A stretch of 64,000 nt of DNA from Actinophytocola sp044466355 (GTDB taxonomy: Bacteria; Actinomycetota; Actinomycetes; Mycobacteriales; Pseudonocardiaceae). A program made the translations under genes and the position numbers. The first letter of the stretch is position 1, and each line of letters opens with the position of its first letter. The stretch lies in contig NZ_JBITMQ010000023.1 in the NCBI RefSeq assembly GCF_044466355.1, positions 47,248 through 111,247 of the forward strand, given 5' to 3'. Positions 24,340-32,397 of this stretch are shown one piece after another. A model generated the notes under the pieces. It worked only from the letters and a program-made list of their open reading frames with translations, did not search any database and was not told the origin of the DNA.

Positions 24340-24400
24340 GCACACGCACAAGGGCGGGGCACGGCCACACCGGCTGATGTCCCGCCCTTCTCGTTGTGCC
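24340..24400 (+). terminator. Hairpin terminator after the spread genes
   Basis: AAGGGCGGG (24349-24357) pairs with CCCGCCCTT (24381-24389) around a 23-base loop, followed by ctcgttgtg. It lies between the spread genes and the methyltransferase-rep-xis-int block. Confidence 0.55.
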
Positions 24401-24424
24401 CCAACAACTTCGAGGTGATACGCC

Positions 24425-25102
24425 GTGGGCAAACCCCGTCTGCTCGATCTGTACTGCTGCGCCGGCGGTGCCGCGATGGGCTACCACCGCGCCGGGTTCG
24501 AGGTGGTCGGCGTCGACATCCGCCCCCAACCCCGCTACCCGTTCGAGTTCCACCAGGCCGACGCGCTCGACTTCCTCACCGCCCACGGCCACGAGTTCGA
24601 CGCGATTCACGCCAGCCCACCTTGCCACGACCACACCTCGCTCAAGGCGCGCTCCGGTGAGGACGGCACCGGCTGGCTGCTGGACGCGACACGGCAAGCA
24701 CTCGTCGACCACCCGGTGACCGTGATCGAGAACGTCGCCGGCGCGGACATGCGCGTGGACCTCCGGCTGTGCGGCGGCATGTTCGACCTCCGCACCTACC
24801 GACACCGCTGGTTCGAGATCAACGGCCCCCTGCTGCTCGTCGAACCCGCCCACCCGCTCCACCGCGTCCGCACCTCGGCGAAGAAGCGTCGCACGTGCTG
24901 GAACGCCGGCCTGCACATCTCCGTCACCGGCGACGTCACCACCGACGTCGCCGCGCAAGCAATGGGCATCGACTGGATGACCAGTCACGAACTGGCCCAG
25001 GCCATCCCACCCACCTACACCGAGTTCATCGGCCGACAACTCGTCGACCACCTCGAACACAACCACCCGAACAAGGAGGTGACCGCCGCATGTGGACGGT
25101 AG
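24425..25102 (+). CDS. DNA cytosine methyltransferase-like protein of the AICE core
   Basis: 225 residues from GTG 24425. It has C5 methyltransferase motifs: I, RLLDLYCCAGGAAMGYHRAG; IV, AIHASPPCHDHTSL with the catalytic Cys; VI, VTVIENVAGADM. The target-recognition and C-terminal parts are short, giving a protein about two thirds the normal length, as is usual in phage and AICE copies. It overlaps the rep gene by 13 bases. It may protect incoming element DNA from host restriction or mark replication; no partner nuclease is adjacent. Confidence 0.85.
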   Translation: MGKPRLLDLYCCAGGAAMGYHRAGFEVVGVDIRPQPRYPFEFHQADALDFLTAHGHEFDAIHASPPCHDHTSLKARSGEDGTGWLLDATRQALVDHPVTVIENVAGADMRVDLRLCGGMFDLRTYRHRWFEINGPLLLVEPAHPLHRVRTSAKKRRTCWNAGLHISVTGDVTTDVAAQAMGIDWMTSHELAQAIPPTYTEFIGRQLVDHLEHNHPNKEVTAACGR

Positions 25103-26439
25103 ACGACCGCATCCGCGAACGGCTCCGATCCGCCGACTACGGCAACTGGCGTGCCCGCGTGGAGGCCATTGGCGGCTGCGCGAAGCCCATCCGGCTCGCC
25201 GGTGGCTCCACGCTCATGCACGCACCCACCGGCGAAGTGGTCGACGAACACAACGGCACTGCATGGGTGCCCTGCGGCAACCGACGCGCCGCGGTCTGCC
25301 CGACCTGCTCGGACCGCTACGCCGCCGACGCGTTCCACCTCATCCGCGCCGGGCTCTCCGGTGGCTCCAAAGGTGTGCCTGAGTCGGTCACCGACCGGCC
25401 CCGCGCGTTCGTCACCCTCACCCCGCCCTCGTTCGGGCAGGTCCACAACCGCGCGTACAGCAGCGCTGGACGCCCGCTGCGGTGCCCGTGCGGGGAACGG
25501 CACCACGAGCACGACCCGCGCATCGGCGCACCCCTGGACGCCGACGGGTACGACTACACCGGGGCGGTGCTCTGGCAGGCACACACCGGTGTCCTGTGGC
25601 ACCGGTTCGTCACCCGCCTCCGCCGCGAGATCGCCAAACGCGCCGGTATCCGCGTCCGGGACTTCAAACACGTCGCGCGGGTCTCATACGGCAAGGTCGC
25701 CGAATATCAGCGGCGCGGGCTCGTCCACTTCCACGCCGTTGTCCGCCTCGACGGACCCGACGGCGCGGCCACACCACCACCCGCGTGGGCCACGCCCGAG
25801 CTGCTCGACGCAGCGGTACACGCTGCTGCTGGCGCGGTCTCGATCAAGACCACCCGGCCGGACGGTGCCGCCCTCACCCTCGCCTGGGGTGGACAAGTCG
25901 ACATCCGGCCGATCGTCCGCACGTCCGATGTGGAGGACGACGACGGCCAGATCAGCGAACAACGCCTGTCCGGCTACATCGCCAAGTACGCCACCAAGGG
26001 CACCGGCAAGACCGAAGCCGCCGACCGCCCGGTCAGGTCCCAACTGGACATCGACCACCTGCGGGTCTCCGACCACCACCGGCGCATGATCCAAACCGCC
26101 TGGGACCTCGGCGAACAAGAGAAGTACGAGGACCTGAACCTGCGGCGCTGGGCACACATGCTCGGGTTCCGCGGCCACTTCCTCACCAAATCCCGCGCCT
26201 ACTCGACCACCTTCAAGACCCTCCGCGGCGACCGCCAAGCCCACCGGCTCGCCGAACGCCTGACCGCGCTCGGCATCCCCGCCGAGGACTTCGACGACAT
26301 CACCGTGATCAACGACTGGGAGTTCACCGGCACCGGCTACGCCGACGACGCCGAACGCGAACTCGCCGCGGCCATCTCCGACCGGACACGGCAAGCACGT
26401 CTCAGCAGGAACCGACAAGAACAGGAACAAGCAGCATGA
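25090..26439 (+). CDS. RepSA-like replication initiator
   Basis: 449 residues from ATG 25090. An N-terminal Cys-rich zinc-binding part (CAKPIRLAGG, VPCGNRRAAVCPTCSDRYAA, RCPCGERHHEHD) and a central rolling-circle-type domain with the HxH motif GLVHFHAVVRLDG (about residue 212) and GYIAKYATKG (about 297), the Tyr region. This is the pSAM2 RepSA-type initiator that nicks and primes rolling-circle replication of the excised circle. Its stop overlaps the excisionase start (ATGA), giving the classical rep-xis-int order. Confidence 0.9.
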   Translation: MWTVDDRIRERLRSADYGNWRARVEAIGGCAKPIRLAGGSTLMHAPTGEVVDEHNGTAWVPCGNRRAAVCPTCSDRYAADAFHLIRAGLSGGSKGVPESVTDRPRAFVTLTPPSFGQVHNRAYSSAGRPLRCPCGERHHEHDPRIGAPLDADGYDYTGAVLWQAHTGVLWHRFVTRLRREIAKRAGIRVRDFKHVARVSYGKVAEYQRRGLVHFHAVVRLDGPDGAATPPPAWATPELLDAAVHAAAGAVSIKTTRPDGAALTLAWGGQVDIRPIVRTSDVEDDDGQISEQRLSGYIAKYATKGTGKTEAADRPVRSQLDIDHLRVSDHHRRMIQTAWDLGEQEKYEDLNLRRWAHMLGFRGHFLTKSRAYSTTFKTLRGDRQAHRLAERLTALGIPAEDFDDITVINDWEFTGTGYADDAERELAAAISDRTRQARLSRNRQEQEQAA

Positions 26440-26621
26440 ACGCATCCAAGCTGTGGGGAATCAAGGACGTCGCCGAATACCTCGGCATCCCCGAACAGAC
26501 CCTCTACCAGTGGCGCACCAAAGGCTACGGGCCTCCTGGACGCCGTGTCGGCAAGTACGTCCGCTACCGCGCCGCTGACGTGATCGAGTGGTTCGAGAAG
26601 CTTCCCGCGGAGGTCGCCTGA
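26436..26621 (+). CDS. xis: Excisionase (MerR-type helix-turn-helix)
   Basis: 61 residues. LWGIKDVAEYLGIPEQTLYQ and then WRTKGYGPPGRRVGKYVRYR form the winged HTH of AICE excisionases (helix_turn_helix_17 type). It binds DNA near the attachment sites and drives integrase towards excision. Overlaps rep by four bases and int by one base. Confidence 0.92.
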   Translation: MNASKLWGIKDVAEYLGIPEQTLYQWRTKGYGPPGRRVGKYVRYRAADVIEWFEKLPAEVA

Positions 26622-27814
26622 TGCCGCGACCACCACTGCCGCTCGGCACCTACGGGAAGATCAATGTGACTCGGGTAGGGCTGTCTACCTGGCGTGCGGA
26701 TGCCAAGTACCGAGACTTCGACGGCGTGACTCGCCGTGTCGGCCGGGTGGGTGCTTCGGCCAACAAGGCGGCTGACAACCTGCGGGCTGCGCTCCGGGAT
26801 CGCGGCAAGATCATCGCCGATGGCGAGATCACGCCTGACTCGCGGTTCGCGGCGGTTGCCGACCTGTGGCTGCGGGACCTCGCCGAGTCCGGTAAGGCGA
26901 CTCGCACGAAGGAGACCTACACCGAGGTCTGGACGAAACTGCTCGCTCCGGCTGCCGCATCGCTGAGGGTCAAGGACTTTCGCAGGGTGTCTGTAGCCGA
27001 TCGGATCATCCGGGCGATCCGGGACAGCAACGGCGTCGGCCGGGCGCGGCACGCACGAATCGTGCTTGGCGGCATGTGCTCGTTGGCGGTCCGGTTGGAC
27101 GCGCTGGATGACAACCCGGTACGCGAGCTGACTCCCGCTCCGCGGAAGCGGAAGTCCGAACGTCGTGCTGGCCGCAAGGTGGTTCTCACTGAGGACAGCG
27201 TGGCCAGGCTGCGGGCGCACATGGCTTCCTCCGACGTGGCCGTCCGCAACGACCTCGTGGACGTGGTGGACGTGCTCAGCGGCGTTGGTGCCCGGATCGG
27301 CGAACTCGTAGCGCTGGACTGGTCAAAGGTCGACTTCGACGCAGGAACGGTTCAGGTCGCGGGCACTGTGATCCGGGTCAAGGGCCGCGGACTGATCGTG
27401 CAGCAGCACACGAAATCGGAAGCGGGCATGCGGACCATCCGGCCACCCGCCTGGGTGTTGGAGATCTTGAAGCGCAGGAATGCCGACCGCACGTGCGAGT
27501 GGGTGTTCCCGTCGTCTGCGGACACACTCAGGGACCCTGACAACCTGCGCAAGCAACTCCGCGCGGCGGTCGGGGGCACCACATGGGCCGGGCTGCACCC
27601 TCATGCGTTCCGCCACTTCGTGTCCACCCGATTGGATGCCGCGGGTTGGTCTGCTCGGCAGATCGCCGACTACCTCGGTCACGATCGGATCTCGACGACC
27701 CAAGATGAGTACATGGACCGGCACGTGGCAGGGGAGGGGAGCACGGCGGCAATGCCGGAGATCCTCCCGAAAGAGGCAGGTAAAGGGCATGTTGATCACG
27801 AGATGACTTCGTGA
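26621..27814 (+). CDS. int: Tyrosine site-specific integrase of the AICE
   Basis: 397 residues from ATG 26621, which overlaps the xis stop. N-terminal arm-binding domain (residues 1-70), SAM-like core-binding domain (80-160) and catalytic domain with all residues: Arg in SGVGARIGELVALDW, Lys in HTKSEAGMRTI, HAFRHF, the second His in YLGHDRISTT, and Tyr in QDEYMDRH. It recombines the circle's att site with the 3' end of tRNA-Arg 24 bases downstream. The gene is intact, so the element could still be mobile. Confidence 0.94.
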   Translation: MPRPPLPLGTYGKINVTRVGLSTWRADAKYRDFDGVTRRVGRVGASANKAADNLRAALRDRGKIIADGEITPDSRFAAVADLWLRDLAESGKATRTKETYTEVWTKLLAPAAASLRVKDFRRVSVADRIIRAIRDSNGVGRARHARIVLGGMCSLAVRLDALDDNPVRELTPAPRKRKSERRAGRKVVLTEDSVARLRAHMASSDVAVRNDLVDVVDVLSGVGARIGELVALDWSKVDFDAGTVQVAGTVIRVKGRGLIVQQHTKSEAGMRTIRPPAWVLEILKRRNADRTCEWVFPSSADTLRDPDNLRKQLRAAVGGTTWAGLHPHAFRHFVSTRLDAAGWSARQIADYLGHDRISTTQDEYMDRHVAGEGSTAAMPEILPKEAGKGHVDHEMTS

Positions 27815-27819
27815 TCAAC
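27791..27819. terminator. Perfect 11-bp inverted repeat overlapping the int stop
   Basis: GTTGATCACGA (27791-27801), seven bases, TCGTGATCAAC (27809-27819). It spans the int stop codon (27812-27814) and lies downstream of the 3' end of the leftward tRNA. It could terminate both transcripts, or be an arm-type site for recombination proteins. Confidence 0.6.
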
Positions 27820-27837
27820 CGCCCTACCTGCGGCTAC

Positions 27838-27880
27838 GCGCCCCCGGCAGGACTCGAACCTGCGACCCAGAGCTTAGAAG
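27838..27880 (-). repeat. Right attachment-site repeat (3' half of the intact tRNA-Arg)
   Basis: Identical to 13772-13814 over 43 bases. It covers the tRNA acceptor 3' strand, T-arm, variable loop and anticodon arm up to the anticodon loop. The element therefore rebuilt the tRNA on integration. Confidence 0.9.
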
Positions 27881-27911
27881 GCTCCTGCTCTGTCCGCTGA
27901 GCTACGAGGGC
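27839..27911 (-). tRNA. tRNA-Arg (anticodon UCU)
   Basis: 73 bases without encoded CCA. Acceptor GCCCTCG pairs with CGGGGGC; D-stem GCTC/GAGC; anticodon stem GGAGC/GCTCT around loop CTTCTAA, giving anticodon TCT; T-arm GCAGG-TTCGAGT-CCTGC. It reads AGA. Its 3' half is the AICE attachment site, and the remaining 5' half is chromosomal. Confidence 0.95.
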
Positions 27912-28010
27912 ATGAGGCAACCGGCCGCCCGGGGGCGGATGGCTGTCCCAGTGGGTCTGATCGTTCGCGGACGCTCTGGCGTTTCTCGTTCTCGCCAAGT
28001 TGTCCCGACG

Positions 28011-29090
28011 TCACACCGTCGCGGCGGTCGAACCGCGGACCTGGAGGTCGACTCCGATGGTGACCGGTCTGCCCGGTCTTGCGCCGTCGAGGACCTGTAA
28101 TGCCAGCTCACCGGCCTGGCGGCCCTTGGTGACGAGGTCCTGCCGGACGGTGGTCAGCGGCGGATCGCTCCAACTCGCGGCTGGGGTGTCATCGAAGCCC
28201 ACGATGGAGACCTCTCCCGGCACGGACAGCCCGAGGTCGTTCGCGGCGCGGATGGCGCCCAGCGCCAGTTCGTCGGACATGCAGAGCACCGCGGTCGGTC
28301 TCGGTTCGCGCCCGAACAGCCACCTCGCGCCCTCCCTGCCCATCTCGCGCGCGTTGCCCGGCGCCTCCCAGAACGGCGCCGCGGATCCGACGATACCCTG
28401 TTCACCCAGGGCTTTCAGGTAGCCGGCGAGGCGGTCGAGGGTGACCCGGAAGTGTGCCTGCGCGATCCTCTGTGGACTGACCGGTCCGCTGACCCCGTCC
28501 GCGCTCAGGCCGAGGCCGAGGATGCCGACGTGGCGATGGCCGAGGTCGGCGACGTGCTTGGCGGCCAGGTACGCGCCGCCCTCGTCGTCGACGCGCACGC
28601 GCGCGGACCCCGGTACGGCGGGTTGGTCGACGACCACGAGCGGCAGGTCACGGGCGCGCACGGCCTCGAGTGCCGGCGCGTTGTCCGGTAGCGAGTAGGC
28701 CACCACGACGTCGGTCTGCGCCCGCATCACCGACTGCGCACGTGGCCCGTCGCCGTTGACGCCGGGCAGGAGCAGCAGCGACCGGTCTCCGCTGTCCACC
28801 GTGGCGGACAGGGCGTCGAGCATGATCGACAGCGCTGGGTCGGAGAACGCCGAGGACAGGCCGTCGCACAGCATGAACGCCACCGAACCGGCCTGTTTCG
28901 TCGCGAGGCTGCGCGCGACCGGGTCCGGGCCGGCGTAACCCAACAGCTTGGCGGTGGCGATGATGCGCTCGCGGAGCTCGCTGGACAGCTGGTCCGGCCG
29001 GTTGTACGCGTTCGACACCGTCGCCCGGGAGACGCCGACGCGCTGGGCGACGGTGTCCAGCGTCGGTCGCCTTTCCCGGTCATGGTGCAC
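28011..29090 (-). CDS. LacI-family transcriptional regulator
   Basis: 359 residues. The N-terminal LacI helix-turn-helix and hinge are clear (TLDTVAQRVGVSRATVSNAY, NRPDQLSSELRERIIATAKL, residues 10-60). The periplasmic-binding-protein-like sensor (70-350) has typical pieces (VVVVAYSLPDNAPALEAVRA region, HVADLGHRHVGILGL, PTAVLCMSDELALGAI, VSIVGFDDTPAAS). It probably binds a sugar or nucleoside. The divergent MFS gene has a 14-bp perfect palindrome in its promoter, so it is the likely target. Confidence 0.93.
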   Translation of the reverse strand: MHHDRERRPTLDTVAQRVGVSRATVSNAYNRPDQLSSELRERIIATAKLLGYAGPDPVARSLATKQAGSVAFMLCDGLSSAFSDPALSIMLDALSATVDSGDRSLLLLPGVNGDGPRAQSVMRAQTDVVVAYSLPDNAPALEAVRARDLPLVVVDQPAVPGSARVRVDDEGGAYLAAKHVADLGHRHVGILGLGLSADGVSGPVSPQRIAQAHFRVTLDRLAGYLKALGEQGIVGSAAPFWEAPGNAREMGREGARWLFGREPRPTAVLCMSDELALGAIRAANDLGLSVPGEVSIVGFDDTPAASWSDPPLTTVRQDLVTKGRQAGELALQVLDGARPGRPVTIGVDLQVRGSTAATV

Positions 29091-29135
29091 CGTTCAAGCC
29101 TACGACCAGGTGCTTCAGCAAACTCGTAGCCATGA

Positions 29136-29149
29136 CTGAAGCGCTTCAG
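29136..29149. promoter_or_regulatory. LacI-type operator palindrome
   Basis: CTGAAGCGCTTCAG at 29136-29149 is a perfect 14-bp palindrome with central CG, the standard LacI-family form. A half-site TGCTTCAG lies at 29111-29118. Its position between the regulator (start 29090) and the MFS gene (start 29186) supports control of both. Confidence 0.8.
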
Positions 29150-29185
29150 TACGATGGCTCCCGCGGGGTCCAGAAGGAGGAACAG

Positions 29186-30391
29186 GTGCGTTCGGGGCTG
29201 TCGGTGTTCATCGTGTTCGCGCTCAACGGCGTGGTCATCGGCTCGTGGGCGCCACGTATGCCGACACTGGCCGAGCAGATCGGCGCCAGTGCCGGTGTCC
29301 TCGGCCTCGCGCTGCTCGGCGCGAGCGTGGGCATGATCACCGCCGCGTCGCTGACCGGCCGCCTGTGCGCGCGGTTCGGCGCCCCCGTGGTGGTCCTCGG
29401 TTCGGGCCTGGCCACCGCGGCCGTCCTGCCGCTCCTCGCCATGGTCGCCTCGCCGCTGCAGCTCGGCCTGGTCCTGGTTCTGCTCGGCGCGTCGGTCGGC
29501 ATGCTCGACGTGGCGATGAACGTGGCCGCGGTCACCGTCATCCGCCGCACCGGCCGTGCGCTGATGCCCGTCTTCCACGCGTTCTTCAGCTTCGGAGCCC
29601 TCGCCGGTTCGATGGGCGCAGCCTTCGCCGCGGGCCACGAACTGAGCCTGGTCCCGCACTTCTCCCTGGTCGCGGGCGTCGCGGCGGTGCTGACGCTCGG
29701 CGTGATCCGGTTCGTGCCACGTGAGGTGGCCGCCGTCGACACCGGCGAGCACAGCGGCCCCGACCGCCGCCTGCTGCGCCGCCCGGTCCTGTGGCTGCTC
29801 GGCTTCATCGCCCTGTTCTCCGCCATCGTCGAGGGCGCGAGCGGCGACTGGTCCGCGCTGTTCGCGGTCCGCGAGCGTGGCATGAGCGAGGCGGCGGGCG
29901 CGGTCACGTTCTCGGTCTTCTGCATCGCCATGGGCGTGGTCCGGCTGCTCGGCGAGCAGATGGAACGACGGCTCGGCGCCGTGAAGATCCTGGTCGGCGG
30001 TGCGCTGATGGCGGGCACCGGGCTGATCGTGATCGCGATCGTGCCCGTGGACTGGCTCGCCTACGTCGGGTTCGCGCTGGCCGGCGGTGGTCTCGCGTTC
30101 GCCTTCCCGGTCGCGCTCGACCTCGCGGGCGCGGTCGGCAGGCGCGGCGACGGCACCGGCGGCGAACGGGAGATCGGCTTCGTCACCACGATCGCCTACT
30201 CGGGCTTCCTGATCGGCCCGCCGATGATCGGTGGTGTCGCGCAGCTGACCAACCTGGAGTTCGCGATCGGCTTCGCGGGTGGCATCGCGCTGCTGATCGC
30301 ACCGGCCGCGCTCGCCTCGGCGGCGGCCCGGCGACGGGAGCAGGCGGCCGCCGAGAAAACCGAGCACGAGGTCGCACCGGCAACGCTCTAG
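29186..30391 (+). CDS. MFS transporter
   Basis: 401 residues from GTG 29186 with GAAGGAGG eight bases upstream; a longer form from 29132 would translate through the operator. About twelve hydrophobic helices (for example SVFIVFALNGVVIGSWAPRM, LGASVGMITAASLTGRL). The family-typical NVAAVTVIRRTGR and FHAFFSFGALAGSMGAA regions suggest the fucose/sugar or YbjJ-like MFS subgroup. Control by a LacI-type regulator also points to a sugar-like substrate, which cannot be named. Confidence 0.88.
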   Translation: MRSGLSVFIVFALNGVVIGSWAPRMPTLAEQIGASAGVLGLALLGASVGMITAASLTGRLCARFGAPVVVLGSGLATAAVLPLLAMVASPLQLGLVLVLLGASVGMLDVAMNVAAVTVIRRTGRALMPVFHAFFSFGALAGSMGAAFAAGHELSLVPHFSLVAGVAAVLTLGVIRFVPREVAAVDTGEHSGPDRRLLRRPVLWLLGFIALFSAIVEGASGDWSALFAVRERGMSEAAGAVTFSVFCIAMGVVRLLGEQMERRLGAVKILVGGALMAGTGLIVIAIVPVDWLAYVGFALAGGGLAFAFPVALDLAGAVGRRGDGTGGEREIGFVTTIAYSGFLIGPPMIGGVAQLTNLEFAIGFAGGIALLIAPAALASAAARRREQAAAEKTEHEVAPATL

Positions 30392-30402
30392 GCGTCGGTG
30401 AC

Positions 30403-30408
30403 TACAGT
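30403..30408 (+). promoter_or_regulatory. -10 element of a leaderless promoter (copD-ctaG)
   Basis: TACAGT at 30403-30408, six bases before the GTG at 30415, with no ribosome site. Confidence 0.5.
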
Positions 30409-30414
30409 CAGAGC

Positions 30415-32397
30415 GTGTCCGTCGACAGCACCGCGACCTCCACCCATGCGCGGATCCCCAGCGTCGTCCCGCTGATCTTCGTGGCCACGCCGTTCGCGGC
30501 ACTGGTCGCCGTGGTGCTGCTCAGCTACACCGCGCCGGACGTCACCGTGGACGTACAGGTCGGCGCCGCGGTCCGGGTGCTCGCCGAGGCGGGCGCCGTG
30601 CTGACCGTCGGGTCGCTCCTGTTCGCCGCGTTCCTCGTCGCGCCGCAGAAGTCGGGCACCCTCGGCGCGGGCGGCTACGCGGCGTTGCGGACCGCGGCGT
30701 GGTCCGCGCTGGTGTGGTTCGCCGGCGCCGTCGCCTCGGTTCCGTTCCTGGTCGCCGACGCGGTCGGCCGCCCGGTGGCACAGATCCTGCGTGACCCGTC
30801 GCTGATGTTCGAGCTGATCGGGTTGCTCGAGCAGGCGAAGGCCTGGCTGATCACCGGCGGGGTCGCCCTGGTCATCGCGTTCGCCGCGTTCGTCGTGCTG
30901 TCGTGGGGCTGGACCACGGTGCTGTTCGGCCTCGCCGTGTTCGGCGTGCTGCCGGTGCCGATGACCGGCCACTCGTCCTCCGGCGGCAACCACGACCTGG
31001 CCAGCAACAGCCTCGTCTACCACCTCGTCGCGGCGTCGCTGTGGGTCGGCGGCCTGATCGCGTTGATGATGTACGCGCGGCGGTTCCAGCGCGGCCCGGC
31101 CATGACGACCGCCGTCACGCGGTTCTCCGCCGTGGCGCTCGTGTGCTGGATCGCGATGGCGGTCTCCGGTGTGATCAACTCGTGGGTCCGGGTGCCCGTC
31201 AGCGAGGTGTTCACCACCTCCTACGGCCTGCTGGTGGTCGCCAAGATCGTCGCGTTGGTGCTGCTCGGCGGGTTCGGTTACCTGCACCGCCAGTACAGCG
31301 TCCGCGCCATCCAGGAAGGTGGCACCAGCAGGCTGCTGGTCCGGCTCGCCGCGGTCGAGGTGCTGGTCATGTTCCTCACCTTCGGCATCGCGGTCGCACT
31401 GGCCCGCACGCCGCCACCGCCGCTGGAGTACCTGCCCGACCAGGTCGAACTGGCGCTCGGCTACCCGATCGACGGCCCGCCGACGCTCGTGAACCTGCTG
31501 ACCGCGTGGCGGTTCGACCTCATCTTCGGCACCCTCGCGATCGTCCTCGCCGTGCTGTACCTGATGGGCGTGCGCAAGCTGGCCGCCCGGGGCGACCACT
31601 GGCCGATCGGACGCGTCGTCGCGTGGCTCGCGGGCTGCGCGGTGATCCTCTTCGCCACGTCGGCGGGCATCGGCCGGTACGCGCCCGCCATGTTCAGCGT
31701 GCACATGGAAGTGCACATGATGCTGTCCATGCTGGCGCCGGTGCTGCTGGTGCTGGGCGGTCCGGTCACGCTGGCGCTGCGTGCGCTGCCGGTGGCCGGC
31801 AAGGACGGGACGCCGGGCCCACGCGAGTGGCTGCTGGCGCTGGTCCGGTCGCCCCTGTCGAAGTTCCTGACCAACCCGATCGTCGCGCTCGTGCTGTTCG
31901 TCGGGTCGTTCTACGTCCTGTACTTCTCCGGGCTGTTCGACTGGGCCCTGGACAAGCACTGGGCGCACCTGCTGATGAACGCCCACTTCCTACTGGTCGG
32001 CTACGCCTTCTACTGGCCGGTGATCGGCATCGACCCGTCACCACGCCGCCTGCCGCACATCGCCCGGCTCGGCATGGTGTTCGCGTCCCTGCCGTTCCAC
32101 GCGTTCTTCGGCGTGATCCTCATGGGCATGAACACGGTCATCGGCGAGGAGTTCTACCAGCGGCTCGCACTGCGGTGGAACTTCGACCTGCTGTCCGACC
32201 AGCGACTCGGCGGCGGCATCGCCTGGGCCGCCGGGGAGCTGCCGCTGCTGATCGTGCTCGTCGCGCTGCTGGTCCAGTGGGCCCGCGCCGACGACCGCGA
32301 GGCCCGGCGGCAGGACCGCCGGGCCGACGCGGAGGGCGACGAGTCCGATCTCGCCGCGTACAACGCGATGCTGAAGAAGATGTCCGACAGGACCTAG
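30415..32397 (+). CDS. Copper-transport CopD / cytochrome oxidase assembly CtaG fusion protein
   Basis: 660 residues, membrane-embedded along almost the whole length. Residues 1-320 correspond to CopD (copper resistance D; for example VPMTGHSSSGGNHDLASNSL with His residues, YHLVAASLWVGGLIALMMYA). Residues 340-620 are CtaG/Caa3 assembly type (SVHMEVHMML, WAHLLMNAHFLLVGYAFYWP, PFHAFFGVILMGMNTVIGEE). Such fusions are common in actinobacteria and deliver copper to the CuA/CuB sites of cytochrome oxidase. GTG 30415 is six bases after a -10 box, and longer readings overlap the MFS gene. Confidence 0.9.
   Translation: MSVDSTATSTHARIPSVVPLIFVATPFAALVAVVLLSYTAPDVTVDVQVGAAVRVLAEAGAVLTVGSLLFAAFLVAPQKSGTLGAGGYAALRTAAWSALVWFAGAVASVPFLVADAVGRPVAQILRDPSLMFELIGLLEQAKAWLITGGVALVIAFAAFVVLSWGWTTVLFGLAVFGVLPVPMTGHSSSGGNHDLASNSLVYHLVAASLWVGGLIALMMYARRFQRGPAMTTAVTRFSAVALVCWIAMAVSGVINSWVRVPVSEVFTTSYGLLVVAKIVALVLLGGFGYLHRQYSVRAIQEGGTSRLLVRLAAVEVLVMFLTFGIAVALARTPPPPLEYLPDQVELALGYPIDGPPTLVNLLTAWRFDLIFGTLAIVLAVLYLMGVRKLAARGDHWPIGRVVAWLAGCAVILFATSAGIGRYAPAMFSVHMEVHMMLSMLAPVLLVLGGPVTLALRALPVAGKDGTPGPREWLLALVRSPLSKFLTNPIVALVLFVGSFYVLYFSGLFDWALDKHWAHLLMNAHFLLVGYAFYWPVIGIDPSPRRLPHIARLGMVFASLPFHAFFGVILMGMNTVIGEEFYQRLALRWNFDLLSDQRLGGGIAWAAGELPLLIVLVALLVQWARADDREARRQDRRADAEGDESDLAAYNAMLKKMSDRT

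Larger units (their letters stand above)
13772..27880. mobile_element. Integrated actinomycete integrative and conjugative element (AICE)
   Basis: Bounded by 43-bp identical repeats (13772-13814 and 27838-27880), the 3' half of tRNA-Arg(UCU). The insert is about 14.07 kb. It contains integrase and excisionase next to the intact tRNA, a RepSA-like initiator, an FtsK/Tra DNA translocase, small spread-type genes, a GntR/UTRA regulator and a defence-type cargo at the far end, the standard gene set of pSAM2-type AICEs. The element appears complete and possibly functional. Confidence 0.88.

Noticed and set aside
30388..31986. Minus-strand frame of 532 codons opposite copD-ctaG
   Set aside because: Composition is His/Arg/Asp-rich with no domain; shadow of the membrane protein on the plus strand.
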